Source: Daejeonella sp. JGW-45 (lineage in GTDB: Bacteria; Bacteroidota; Bacteroidia; Sphingobacteriales; Sphingobacteriaceae). Taken from it: a stretch of DNA of 64,000 bases. Numbering within the stretch: position 1 is the stretch's first letter; every line of letters begins with the position of its first letter. The translations under genes and the position numbers were made by a program. The notes beneath the pieces were generated by a model. That model was not told where the DNA came from and made no database searches. It worked only from the letters and a program-made list of their open reading frames with translations. Shown piece after piece: positions 1-8,136 of this stretch. The stretch spans positions 369,787 to 433,786 of the forward strand of contig NZ_JARKNC010000003.1 of assembly GCF_029360805.1 (NCBI RefSeq). Direction: 5' to 3'.

Positions 1-1782
1 AACGACAGGCATACTACCCTGCATTTCTACTTCCGCCACCTGGGCAACGTAAGAAGCATGTGAGAAATACACACTAAAGCCCTGTGATACATTTTTATTT
101 TTACCCCAGTTCGACTTCTCAGCCGCAAGCTTGATCACACCGATCATCCGGTCGACATCATAGCGCACCGGACCTGCAGGGCTTTTCTTAGCCTTTTCCA
201 ATAGTTCAAGCCTGAATGTCACCGGGTCTTTGCCTGCCGCCACAGCTACTTCATCCAGGAATGATTGCTCAGCATAGGCCAGGAAATTAGTTATCGGCGC
301 ACGCCATGCACCGGTGGTTATGGGCGACTTATGTTCTACTGAATCTATTAAAAGGTTGTCGACAGAGCCTGAAGGGAAATTATTCTCCCGTGTAGAATTG
401 CCGGCATTTATTCCAACACCTCTTAATTTATAACCGGTCATATTACCCGATGCATCCAGCGCTGCTTCAAAACGATAGCGTACTGCCGGGCGGTAGGTAC
501 CACCGGTCATGTCATCTTCTTTTGTCCAGATAAGCTTGATAGGCGCTTTCATGATGCTCGACAATTCGGCTGCTTCTACAGCGAAATCATTGTTGAGTCT
601 CCTTCCGAAACCACCTCCCAGGCGGGTAAGCTCTAAACTTATCTTATCCTCCGGAACTTTGAGCAGCTGAGCAACCTGTGTACGGGCCCGTGCAGGTGTC
701 TGGGTAGGGCCGGCGAGTTCAACGCTATCAGGTTTTACGTGAGCAAAGAAGTTCATGGGCTCCATCGGACTGTGAGAAAGGAATGGGCACTGATATTCTC
801 CTTTGACAACTTTAGCGGCATTCTTAAATGCGGCATCTACGTCGCCCTCTTTGCGGCGCACGGTGGCCGTTCCACTGTCCATTAAAGAAAGGAAAAGCTT
901 GTTGTGATCATCTGTACTTTCAATATCTCCCTCCTTCTCATATTCTATCTTAAGCAGCTTCCTGGCTTTCATAACCTGCCAAGTCGACTTTCCTACGACA
1001 GCAACGTTATTCTTAAAACTAACCACATCGACGATGCCTGGCATCGCTTTCGCAGCAGCCGAATCTACCGACTTAAGTTTCATCCCAAATGATTCAGGTC
1101 GCTGTATCATCGCGAAAAGCATACCTTCACGTTGGAAATCAAGGCCAAAAAGCGGCTTGCCTGTAACTATCTTCTTATTTTCCACGTTCCTGACACTGGA
1201 TCCGATCAGCTTAAAGTCTTTCCTGTCTTTAAGTTTTACATCAGTGGGTACAGACAATTTCGAAGCTGCTTCGGCCAGCTCACCATAGCTTAATTTTTTG
1301 CCCGACCGGTGGCTTACATAGCCGAGCGATGCGGTGCATTCAGATTCAGGTACAGACCATTGCTTTGCTGCCGCCTGAATGAGCATAGCTTTGGCTGTTG
1401 CTCCTGCCGTCCGGAGCAGTTTCCAGGAATGCGGTACTGCACCGCTGCCCCCTGTAAGTTGCCGGTCGAATTTGTTATCCAGGTTTGCCTGTAAAACTTT
1501 AACCTTTGTCCAATCAGCTTCGAGCTCTTCAGCCACTACCATTGGAAAAGAGGTCATAATATTTTGTCCGAGCTCAGGGTTAGGCGACATGATGGTCACC
1601 ACCCCGTCGGTAGCGATAGACAGGTAGCTGTTAAACCCGATGTTTCCCGCTAGGGCAGCATCAGAAACAATAACAGGCGCTGCCTCTACATTAAACCAGT
1701 TGAAGCCCAATACAAGTCCCCCGCCGGTAATAGCTGTCATCTTTAAGAAATCGCGCCGGCTGTTTTTAATTACACTTTCCAT
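1..1782 (-). CDS. Molybdopterin-binding large subunit of an isoquinoline-1-oxidoreductase-like molybdenum hydroxylase (partial)
   Basis: The frame is open from an ATG at 1782 to the window edge (594 codons), so the C-terminus is missing. The start MESVIKNSRRDFLK is a clear twin-arginine leader, so the protein should be exported folded with its cofactor. Residues 389-395 read GGGFGRR, the glycine-rich molybdopterin-binding signature of the xanthine dehydrogenase/aldehyde oxidase large-subunit family. It starts 5 bp after the stop of the 2Fe-2S subunit gene, forming an operon in which the small subunit comes first. Enzymes of this IorB-like type hydroxylate N-heterocycles or oxidise aldehydes in the periplasm and usually pass electrons to a cytochrome c. 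No cytochrome gene is visible, but it could lie beyond the edge. The family is secure; the substrate cannot be told. Confidence 0.93.
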   Translation of the reverse strand, partial: MESVIKNSRRDFLKMTAITGGGLVLGFNWFNVEAAPVIVSDAALAGNIGFNSYLSIATDGVVTIMSPNPELGQNIMTSFPMVVAEELEADWTKVKVLQANLDNKFDRQLTGGSGAVPHSWKLLRTAGATAKAMLIQAAAKQWSVPESECTASLGYVSHRSGKKLSYGELAEAASKLSVPTDVKLKDRKDFKLIGSSVRNVENKKIVTGKPLFGLDFQREGMLFAMIQRPESFGMKLKSVDSAAAKAMPGIVDVVSFKNNVAVVGKSTWQVMKARKLLKIEYEKEGDIESTDDHNKLFLSLMDSGTATVRRKEGDVDAAFKNAAKVVKGEYQCPFLSHSPMEPMNFFAHVKPDSVELAGPTQTPARARTQVAQLLKVPEDKISLELTRLGGGFGRRLNNDFAVEAAELSSIMKAPIKLIWTKEDDMTGGTYRPAVRYRFEAALDASGNMTGYKLRGVGINAGNSTRENNFPSGSVDNLLIDSVEHKSPITTGAWRAPITNFLAYAEQSFLDEVAVAAGKDPVTFRLELLEKAKKSPAGPVRYDVDRMIGVIKLAAEKSNWGKNKNVSQGFSVYFSHASYVAQVAEVEMQGSMPVV

Positions 1783-1787
1783 AATGA

Positions 1788-2246
1788 TCAGGCTTTAGTA
1801 CTTGCTAATTTAACTGCTTCGCGGATGCGGTGATAGGCGCCGCAACGGCATATATTACCATGCATAGTATTTGCAATATCCTCGTCGGAAGGCTTTGGTG
1901 TCTTTTTCAATAAAGCCGCAGCCGTCATGATCTGGCCGGCCTGGCAGTAACCGCATTGCGCTACATCAACTTCGTCCCATGCCAGCTGTAAAGGATGGTC
2001 TCCTTTCTCGGATAGACCTTCTATCGTAATTACCTGAGAGTTGCCTACGGCAGACACCGGGTACACACAAGAGCGGGTTGCTCCCCCGTTTACATGAACG
2101 GTACAGGCACCGCACTGGGCGATCCCGCAGCCATATTTAGTTCCCACCAGTCCCAGATGGTCACGAAGGACCCAAAGAAGAGGGGTATCCGGTTCAACAT
2201 CCGCCTGCAGTGTTTTACCGTTAACTTGAAGTTTATAAGTAGCCAT
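1788..2246 (-). CDS. 2Fe-2S small subunit of the molybdenum hydroxylase (IorA-like)
   Basis: This 152-residue protein has the two-cluster layout of molybdenum hydroxylase small subunits. An N-terminal plant-ferredoxin-type cluster uses C40, C45, C48 and C60. A C-terminal helical cluster uses C98, C101, C133 and C135 (CGYC ... CRC). Length and spacing match the family. It has no signal peptide of its own, so it presumably crosses the membrane bound to the twin-arginine large subunit encoded 5 bp downstream. Its role is electron transfer from the molybdenum centre to an external acceptor. Confidence 0.95.
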   Translation of the reverse strand: MATYKLQVNGKTLQADVEPDTPLLWVLRDHLGLVGTKYGCGIAQCGACTVHVNGGATRSCVYPVSAVGNSQVITIEGLSEKGDHPLQLAWDEVDVAQCGYCQAGQIMTAAALLKKTPKPSDEDIANTMHGNICRCGAYHRIREAVKLASTKA

Positions 2247-2342
2247 AAATTAGGTATTGGTCGTTTTAAAAATAACTAAAATTATCTTCAATAAAATGTA
2301 ACAATATCGTTTTTTAGCCGCCAGCGTCTCCCATCCCCATAT

Positions 2343-2369
2343 CTCATCTCTCACAGCTCATCTCTCACA
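2343..2369. repeat. CTCA-rich short direct repeat
   Basis: Two copies of CTCATCTCTCACA (2343-2355 and 2357-2369) lie 14 bp apart, twice the 7-bp period of the repeat at 38051. They sit in the 195-bp gap between the divergent molybdenum hydroxylase operon and the first amidohydrolase gene. No function is implied beyond possible slippage-derived spacer DNA. Confidence 0.5.
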
Positions 2370-2441
2370 TCTCAGTAACAATTCCATAATCAAATCTTGT
2401 TGCTAATTATTCTTAATTATATTAGGAAATAATTAAATCTT

Positions 2442-3725
2442 ATGAAATTAAACTGCTACAAGAAAACTAAACTAAGCCTCTTTACCCTAAGCTTCCTGGT
2501 TCTTACCGGGATTTCGGGCGTCAGAGCGCAGGAGATCGACCTGCTTCTTAAGGGAGGCCATGTGATCGACCCGGCGAATAATATTGACGGTAAAATGGAT
2601 GTAGGCGTAAAAGCCGGCAAGATATTCCAGGTAGCTGCCAATATTCCGGCTGCCAGTGCAAAAAGGACAATTGACGTTACTGGCCTGTATGTAACCCCTG
2701 GAATTATCGACATGCACACCCACGTATTTGAGGGGAACGACCCGGGTTCTTATATTGCCGACGGCCATACCAGTGTGAATCCGGATGCTTTTAGTTTCCG
2801 CTCTGGTGTAACGACCATGGTAGATGCAGGATCGTCGGGCTGGAGGAATTTCAGGAAGTTTAAGGAACAAACCATAGACCGTTCGCATACCAGAGTGCTG
2901 GCCTTACTTAATATAGTCGGGACGGGAATGTATGGTCGTTTTGAGGAGCAGGACGTCAGCGATATGAATCCCGAAATGACTGCTCACATGATCAAGCGTT
3001 TGTACCCGCAGATACTGGTCGGCATAAAGGCAGCGCATTATTGGGGCGGTTTTACCCAGGTAGATAAAGCGGTTGAAGCAGGGAAACTGGCTAATGTACC
3101 GGTCATGGTGGACTTCGGCGAACATAATCCGCCAAACCCTATTAAGTCACTGTTCCTGGAGCATTTGCGCCCGGGCGACATTTTTACGCATACTTATTCT
3201 TACGGACCGGCAAATCGTGAAACTGTTGTTGATGAGGACGGAAAGGTAAAGCCCTTTATTTTTGAGGCTAAAAAAAGAGGGATACTTTTTGATGTTGGCC
3301 ACGGCGGCGGGGCCTTCTCATGGAGACAGGCGGTGCCTGCAGTTAAACAGGGATTCAAACCTGATGTCATCAGCACCGACCTTCACGCAGAGAGCATGAA
3401 CGCGGGAATGAAGGATATGAGTAATGTAATGTCTAAATTCCTGAATATTGGGATGACCCTACAAGAAGTCATCCAGCGCTCAACACAGGCGCCGGCGAAA
3501 GTTATAAAACGGCCTGACCTCGGAAATCTGAGCATCGGCACCGAGGCCGACATCGCTGTATTCAGCCTGCAAAAGGGCAACTTTGGCTTTCTGGATGTGA
3601 GACGCATAAAGGTGCCCGGTACTCAGAAACTACAGGCAGAACTTACCCTGAGAGCGGGCCGCGTTATGTGGGATTTAAATGGTGTAGGCAGCCCGGCATA
3701 TGATCCGACTTCAAAAACAAACTAA
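2442..3725 (+). CDS. Secreted cog3964-type amidohydrolase/deacetylase, copy 1 of 5
   Basis: The 427-residue protein begins with a signal peptide ending near VRAQ at about residue 30. The amidohydrolase superfamily barrel follows. Metal-site residues visible are H92-x-H94 (strand 1), K196 (the usual carboxylated bridging Lys, strand 4), H250 (strand 6, DIFTH) and D313 (strand 8, STDLH). The strand-5 His typical of the superfamily is replaced by D224 (VMVDFG), and H199 lies in a K-x-x-H-Y motif. The family hydrolyses amide or ester bonds of acylated amino acids or hydroxy acids. Annotations such as dihydroorotase or adenine deaminase for this group are often wrong. It is the first of three tandem paralogues (11- and 16-bp gaps), probably one operon. 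Substrate unknown. Confidence 0.88.
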   Translation: MKLNCYKKTKLSLFTLSFLVLTGISGVRAQEIDLLLKGGHVIDPANNIDGKMDVGVKAGKIFQVAANIPAASAKRTIDVTGLYVTPGIIDMHTHVFEGNDPGSYIADGHTSVNPDAFSFRSGVTTMVDAGSSGWRNFRKFKEQTIDRSHTRVLALLNIVGTGMYGRFEEQDVSDMNPEMTAHMIKRLYPQILVGIKAAHYWGGFTQVDKAVEAGKLANVPVMVDFGEHNPPNPIKSLFLEHLRPGDIFTHTYSYGPANRETVVDEDGKVKPFIFEAKKRGILFDVGHGGGAFSWRQAVPAVKQGFKPDVISTDLHAESMNAGMKDMSNVMSKFLNIGMTLQEVIQRSTQAPAKVIKRPDLGNLSIGTEADIAVFSLQKGNFGFLDVRRIKVPGTQKLQAELTLRAGRVMWDLNGVGSPAYDPTSKTN

Positions 3726-3736
3726 TAATTCAGAAC

Positions 3737-5050
3737 ATGCAATTACCGAATCGTTTTAACAGAAATTTCTTCAATTCTTTACTTACAGCCTGCTTTGTAT
3801 TCTCGATGGCATTACCGGCCTCGCTTAAAGCGCAACAGATCGACCTGCTTTTAAAGGGAGGTCACGTTATTGACCCGAAAAACAATATTGATGGCAAAAT
3901 GGACGTAGCCATCGCTGACGGCAAGATCTTTAAAGTTGCAGCAAATATTCCGGCTAATACAGCAAAGAAGACGGTGAATGTTACAGGACTTTATGTCACC
4001 CCTGGATTAATTGATATCCACGGGCATGTATTTCATGGGACGGAGCCTGATCATTACCTGAGCAACGGACTTACTGCACTTCCGCCTGACGGGTTTACAT
4101 TCCGTGCGGGCGTAACTACCGTCGTAGATGCTGGTGGTGCCGGCTGGCGAAACTTCGCGCTCTTTAAAAAGAATGTGATCGATGAATCGCAAACACGTGT
4201 TCTGGCTTTCATGAATATCGTAGGCGAAGGAATGCGCGACCTGGTGGGTTATGAGCAAAACCTGGCTGATATGGATGGGAAGATAACCGGGAACGTGGCT
4301 ATTAAATACAAACCACACGTAGTGGGAATTAAACTGGCCCATTATATCGGGCATGACTGGGCACCAACTCAGAAGGCAGTTGAAGCGGGAACTATTGCCG
4401 ATATTCCGGTTATGGTTGATTTCGGAAAAGCTAATCCTCCCCTCCCAATCGAGGATCTTTTCCTGAAATATCTGCGTCCCGGTGATATATTTACTCACGT
4501 ATATCGCTATGATCAGGAATATGACCGTAGCGGAAAGATGGTTGAGCACAAACAGGCGATCGTTGATGTGAAAACAAAAAAAGTGAAGCCTTTCGTATTT
4601 GAAGCTCGCAAACGTGGAATTATATTCGACGTAGGTCATGGTGGAGGAAGTTTTATGTGGAGCCAGGCAGTACCTGCCATGCAGCAGGGTTTTGGCCCGG
4701 ACGTATTAAGTTCTGACCTCCATACCGGCAGCATGAACGGCGGCTTTAAGGATATGGCCAACCTGGCTTCGAAATTCCTGACGCTTGGTATGCCGCTGAA
4801 AGATGTTATCGCCGCCTCGACCTGGAAACCCGCAAACGTGATTAAAAGACCTGAGCTTGGGAATCTTAGCGAAGGCATGGAAGCCGATATCGCTGTATTC
4901 AACTTAAGGAACGGTGATTTTGGATTTTTAGATTCAAGTGGCATGGCATTAAAAGGAAAGCAGAAACTGGAAGCTGAGCTTACTATCAGAAAAGGCCGGG
5001 TTGTGTGGGATCTGAATGCGATTAGTGCTGCAGCTGCCGGAAGTAATTGA
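3737..5050 (+). CDS. Secreted cog3964-type amidohydrolase/deacetylase, copy 2 of 5
   Basis: The 437-residue protein has a signal peptide ending in SLKAQ. The first mature residues (QIDLLLKGGHVIDP) nearly equal those of copy 1, so the pair arose by tandem duplication. The strand-1 motif is DIHGHVF, the Lys lies in VGIKLAHY, the strand-6 His in DIFTHVY and the strand-8 Asp in SSDLHTGS. Position 5 is again Asp (VMVDFG) instead of His. Compared with copy 1 it carries a longer loop after strand 6 (a charged stretch around YRYDQEYDRS). The gap to copy 1 is 11 bp, which suggests cotranscription. Divergence in the loops points to related but different substrates; this is inference. Confidence 0.88.
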   Translation: MQLPNRFNRNFFNSLLTACFVFSMALPASLKAQQIDLLLKGGHVIDPKNNIDGKMDVAIADGKIFKVAANIPANTAKKTVNVTGLYVTPGLIDIHGHVFHGTEPDHYLSNGLTALPPDGFTFRAGVTTVVDAGGAGWRNFALFKKNVIDESQTRVLAFMNIVGEGMRDLVGYEQNLADMDGKITGNVAIKYKPHVVGIKLAHYIGHDWAPTQKAVEAGTIADIPVMVDFGKANPPLPIEDLFLKYLRPGDIFTHVYRYDQEYDRSGKMVEHKQAIVDVKTKKVKPFVFEARKRGIIFDVGHGGGSFMWSQAVPAMQQGFGPDVLSSDLHTGSMNGGFKDMANLASKFLTLGMPLKDVIAASTWKPANVIKRPELGNLSEGMEADIAVFNLRNGDFGFLDSSGMALKGKQKLEAELTIRKGRVVWDLNAISAAAAGSN

Positions 5051-5066
5051 TCATTTCAGTAATAAC

Positions 5067-6314
5067 ATGAGAAACTATAAACAACATATCGCAACTGCAT
5101 TTGGAATATGCCTTTTACTGTGTTCGACGGTATCCAATGCCCAGGAAATAGACCTGCTGCTGAAGGGCGGCCAGGTGATCGACTCCAGGAACAACATCAA
5201 CTCTAAAATGGATGTTGCCATCAGCAAGGGGAAGATATTTAAGGTAGCTGCCGGCATCCCGGCCAGCTCAGCAAAAAAAACTGTTGATGTTTCCGGAATG
5301 ATCGTCAGTCCGGGCTTGATTGATATCCACACCCATGTTTTTACAGGTCCCAACGCCGGCTTTGCAAATGGATCGTCGAGCGTAAAGGCTGATGATTTCA
5401 CCTTCAGGGCGGGAATTACTACCGTTGTGGATGCTGGTACGTCGGGCTATAAGAGCTTTCCGGCGTTCAAAGAACAGGTGATCGACAGATCCCGAACTCG
5501 CGTACTGGCGTTTTTGAATGTATTTGCACCAGGCATGATCGGCGGAAAAGCAGAACAGGATACCCTGGATATGGATCTGGTCAGGGCCGATGAGTTAATT
5601 AAAAAATATCCTGATCTGATAGCAGGTGTAAAGATCGGGCATTATTCAGGGAAATCATGGACACCGTTTACCGCTGCGGGAAAGCTTGCTTCAGCTAATA
5701 ACCGGCCGCTCTTCGTAGAATGTCACATTACCGAATTTTCTCTGGAAGATCAGCTTAACCATATGAAAGCTGGAGACATAATTACCCACGCTTATGAAAA
5801 TGTATCAGAACGAATGCCCGTAGTAGATGAAAAGGGAAATGTGCGGCCATTTGTCCTGGCAGCACAAAAGCGCGGCATTTTATTCGATGTAGGGCATGGC
5901 GGTGTAGGCTTCTGGTTCAACCAGGCTATTCCCGCAGTAAAACAGGGCTTGCTCCCCAATACATTTGGAACGGATATGCATCATAACAGCGTGAATTCGG
6001 GCATGAAAGACATGCTGAACCTGATGTCGAAATACCTGAATATGGGAATGTCTAAAGAGGATATCCTGAAACGGGCAACCGTTGGCGCAGCTGACGCTAT
6101 CCGGCGGCCGGATCTCGGCAATCTGAGTGAAGGTTCCGTTGCGGATATTGCCGTATTCACTGTAAATACAGGCAAGTTCGGATTTATGGATGCGGCTGGT
6201 TTCAAGCTGGATGGCGATAAAAAGTTCGAAACCCAGATGACGGTCAGAAACGGCAGGATAGTCTGGGATCTGAATGGCCTTAGTGCCGAACCATGGAGTA
6301 TGGATAAGAAGTAA
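5067..6314 (+). CDS. Secreted cog3964-type amidohydrolase/deacetylase, copy 3 of 5
   Basis: The frame is open from 5016, but the ATG at 5067 is preferred. It clears the end of copy 2 (stop at 5050) and starts a normal signal peptide, MRNYKQHIATAFGICLLL..., cleaved near SNAQ. The 415-residue product keeps DIHTHVF, a Lys in VKIGHY, the strand-6 His in DIITHAY and the strand-8 Asp in GTDMHHNS. The strand-5 segment reads LFVECH, so the acid is Glu instead of Asp and a His occurs two residues later. It is the most diverged member of the tandem trio. It ends 37 bp before the palindrome that precedes the satD-like gene, so the amidohydrolase operon probably ends here. Confidence 0.88.
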   Translation: MRNYKQHIATAFGICLLLCSTVSNAQEIDLLLKGGQVIDSRNNINSKMDVAISKGKIFKVAAGIPASSAKKTVDVSGMIVSPGLIDIHTHVFTGPNAGFANGSSSVKADDFTFRAGITTVVDAGTSGYKSFPAFKEQVIDRSRTRVLAFLNVFAPGMIGGKAEQDTLDMDLVRADELIKKYPDLIAGVKIGHYSGKSWTPFTAAGKLASANNRPLFVECHITEFSLEDQLNHMKAGDIITHAYENVSERMPVVDEKGNVRPFVLAAQKRGILFDVGHGGVGFWFNQAIPAVKQGLLPNTFGTDMHHNSVNSGMKDMLNLMSKYLNMGMSKEDILKRATVGAADAIRRPDLGNLSEGSVADIAVFTVNTGKFGFMDAAGFKLDGDKKFETQMTVRNGRIVWDLNGLSAEPWSMDKK

Positions 6315-6350
6315 GCGCTATTAGTCTATTGCAGTAAAATCAAAATAAAC

Positions 6351-6387
6351 AAACTATTGCAATAATTATGCAATAGTTTTATTTTTG
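6351..6387 (+). promoter_or_regulatory. Palindromic operator overlapping a Bacteroidota-type promoter
   Basis: A perfect 11-bp inverted repeat, AAACTATTGCA (6351-6361) and TGCAATAGTTT (6369-6379), has a 7-nt centre. It is followed directly by TATTTTTG (6380-6387), which fits the Bacteroidota -7 element TAnnTTTG. A TTG at 6357-6359 lies 20 nt upstream, suitable for the -33 element and inside the left arm. A further half-site CTATTGCA lies at 6327-6334. Transcription would start near 6393, leaving a leader of only about 10 nt before the ATG at 6404. The overlap suggests repression of the downstream gene by a dimer. Confidence 0.6.
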
Positions 6388-6403
6388 TACAAAACATGCA
6401 ACA

Positions 6404-7036
6404 ATGAACTATCCCATATTAATGGCTGATATCATCAACAGCGGGAAGAAGGACTCCAGGCTTCTCATGTCCCAGCTCAGGGATATCGTCACAGCAATAA
6501 ATAATAAGGGCAAAGTAGTCTCTCCTTTAACCATCACCCTCGGGGACGAATTCCAGGGAATTACCAGTTCGATCCCTGATGGAATAAAAACTATCCTGAA
6601 TATTGAAGAACTCATCATCACGAACCAATTCGATCTGAAGCTGCGCTATGTGCTGAACTATGGTAAAATAGACACTAAAATTAATACCAAAACAGCTTAC
6701 GAAATGCTTGGCCGGGGACTGACTGAGGCTAGAAAAAGCCTGAATGAGCTTAAAAATGAAGACTCCAGGTTTCTGATCTCGCTGGGAGATAACATGAAGG
6801 ACACAGCAGAAATAATTAACCAGGCTTTTATAATATATCAAAGCTTTGTCGACTCATGGAAAATCAATGACTATCCCATTGTGGCTGAATTTTTCAAGAC
6901 TAATGATTATAAAGTTGTGGCCGAAAAAGTAAACCTGGACCGGTCCAGTGCCTGGAGAAGAAGAAAAAGCCTTAAAATGCACGAATATGAAACAATTAAA
7001 AATATCATTGTAACTTTATTGAAGCCCTTATTATAA
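6404..7036 (+). CDS. SatD family protein, possible autoregulator
   Basis: The 210-residue protein begins MNYPILMADIINSGK and continues with a LTITLGDEFQGI segment, both typical of the SatD family named after a gene of the Streptococcus mutans secretion and acid tolerance operon. Its biochemical role is not established. The C-terminal 40 residues (VVAEKVNLDRSSAWRRRKSL) look like a helix-turn-helix, so DNA binding is likely. The gene lies just downstream of a perfect palindrome that overlaps its promoter, making self-repression a reasonable inference. A small membrane protein gene follows 14 bp downstream, an arrangement seen for SatD elsewhere, where the partner is also a small membrane protein. 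Confidence 0.75.
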   Translation: MNYPILMADIINSGKKDSRLLMSQLRDIVTAINNKGKVVSPLTITLGDEFQGITSSIPDGIKTILNIEELIITNQFDLKLRYVLNYGKIDTKINTKTAYEMLGRGLTEARKSLNELKNEDSRFLISLGDNMKDTAEIINQAFIIYQSFVDSWKINDYPIVAEFFKTNDYKVVAEKVNLDRSSAWRRRKSLKMHEYETIKNIIVTLLKPLL

Positions 7037-7050
7037 ACTGTATTAATAAA

Positions 7051-7431
7051 ATGATCTTTCAGATCCTTATCTTCCTGTTCATCTTCATCCTGGGTGAAGT
7101 GCTGCTTAACTTCACTTTCTTCCCCTACCTGAAGCGTTATTTCAATTTCAAAGAAAGCGATGCGAACAAAGAGAATGAAACCTCCAAGCCATTTCTGGGT
7201 TTGCCTATTTCAGTATTTAAAGGCGGACTGGAACGGTTTATAGTTTATCTGTTTCTCACCATAAACCTGTCGCAAATACTCATCGTGTTCGGTGCGCTCA
7301 AGATCGGGACCAGGATTGACAAAAATGAAAAGATAAAGAACGATTACTTCCTGATCGGGAACTTCAGCTCGCTTTTCATAGCGGTGATGTATTATTATCT
7401 TTTTACAAAAATTGGAATCATAGACCTTTAG
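7051..7431 (+). CDS. Small membrane protein, partner of SatD
   Basis: The 126-residue protein shows three hydrophobic segments, at about residues 1-24, 60-84 and 102-122, with charged loops between them (KESDANKENE near residue 40). I recognise no catalytic motif. It starts 14 bp after the satD-like gene and is followed 9 bp later by a GNAT gene, so the three are probably one transcript. SatD genes are often followed by a DUF3307-like membrane protein, and this may be a relative, but the match is not clear from the sequence alone. Confidence 0.65.
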   Translation: MIFQILIFLFIFILGEVLLNFTFFPYLKRYFNFKESDANKENETSKPFLGLPISVFKGGLERFIVYLFLTINLSQILIVFGALKIGTRIDKNEKIKNDYFLIGNFSSLFIAVMYYYLFTKIGIIDL

Positions 7432-7440
7432 CTGTGTGTA

Positions 7441-7890
7441 ATGATCAGAACTATCCGAACCAACTCAGAAAATCAGGACTTCCGGGAACTTGTGAAAGAG
7501 CTCGATTACGAACTGGCTATCAGGGATGGATCGGAGCATGCCTTCTATGCCCAGTTTAATAAAATAGACCTGATAAAACATGTTGTGGTCGTTTACGATG
7601 ATAAAACGCCTATAGGATGCGGAGCCATCAAAGAACTGACGTCCGACAGCATGGAAGTTAAACGCATGTATACATCTCCTGAGAGCCGCGGGAAAGGTGT
7701 CGCCAGTACCATATTGAACGAATTAGAAAAGTGGGCAGCAGAACTATCCTATCAGAAATGCCTTTTGGAAACCGGTAAAAAACAGCCCGAAGCAATAGCG
7801 CTTTACCTGAAAAGCCGGTATAACATTATACCCAATTACGGGCAGTATAGTGGTATAGAGAATAGTGTTTGTTTCGAAAAGAAACTTTAG
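7441..7890 (+). CDS. GNAT family N-acetyltransferase
   Basis: The 149-residue protein shows the acetyl-CoA binding signature RGKGVAS at about residue 83, preceded by the beta-4 strand MEVKRMYTSPE and followed by a helix. The C-terminus (ALYLKSRYNIIPNYGQYSG) is typical of the FR47/GNAT fold. No signal peptide is present, so it acts in the cytoplasm on a small amine or protein N-terminus that cannot be deduced. It is the last gene of the short SatD cluster. Confidence 0.88.
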   Translation: MIRTIRTNSENQDFRELVKELDYELAIRDGSEHAFYAQFNKIDLIKHVVVVYDDKTPIGCGAIKELTSDSMEVKRMYTSPESRGKGVASTILNELEKWAAELSYQKCLLETGKKQPEAIALYLKSRYNIIPNYGQYSGIENSVCFEKKL

Positions 7891-8136
7891 GCATACCGGC
7901 ATTACCTTGGCGTTTTATCCGGCAAAAAAGCAATTTATTTTAACCAGATATGGCGCGGTGCTGAACTTTCTGTAACAATGTTTACGTTTTTTAGTTCTGC
8001 CAGCTTCTTGTAACATTAATACTACTTATATTAAGGTAAATTGACTATCCAAGTGTATAAATTAGTTTTCTCATTCATCCTGTTTGAGAAGGGTGCGTAA
8101 AACAAATCTCAATATAACCTAAAATCAATTAATTAA

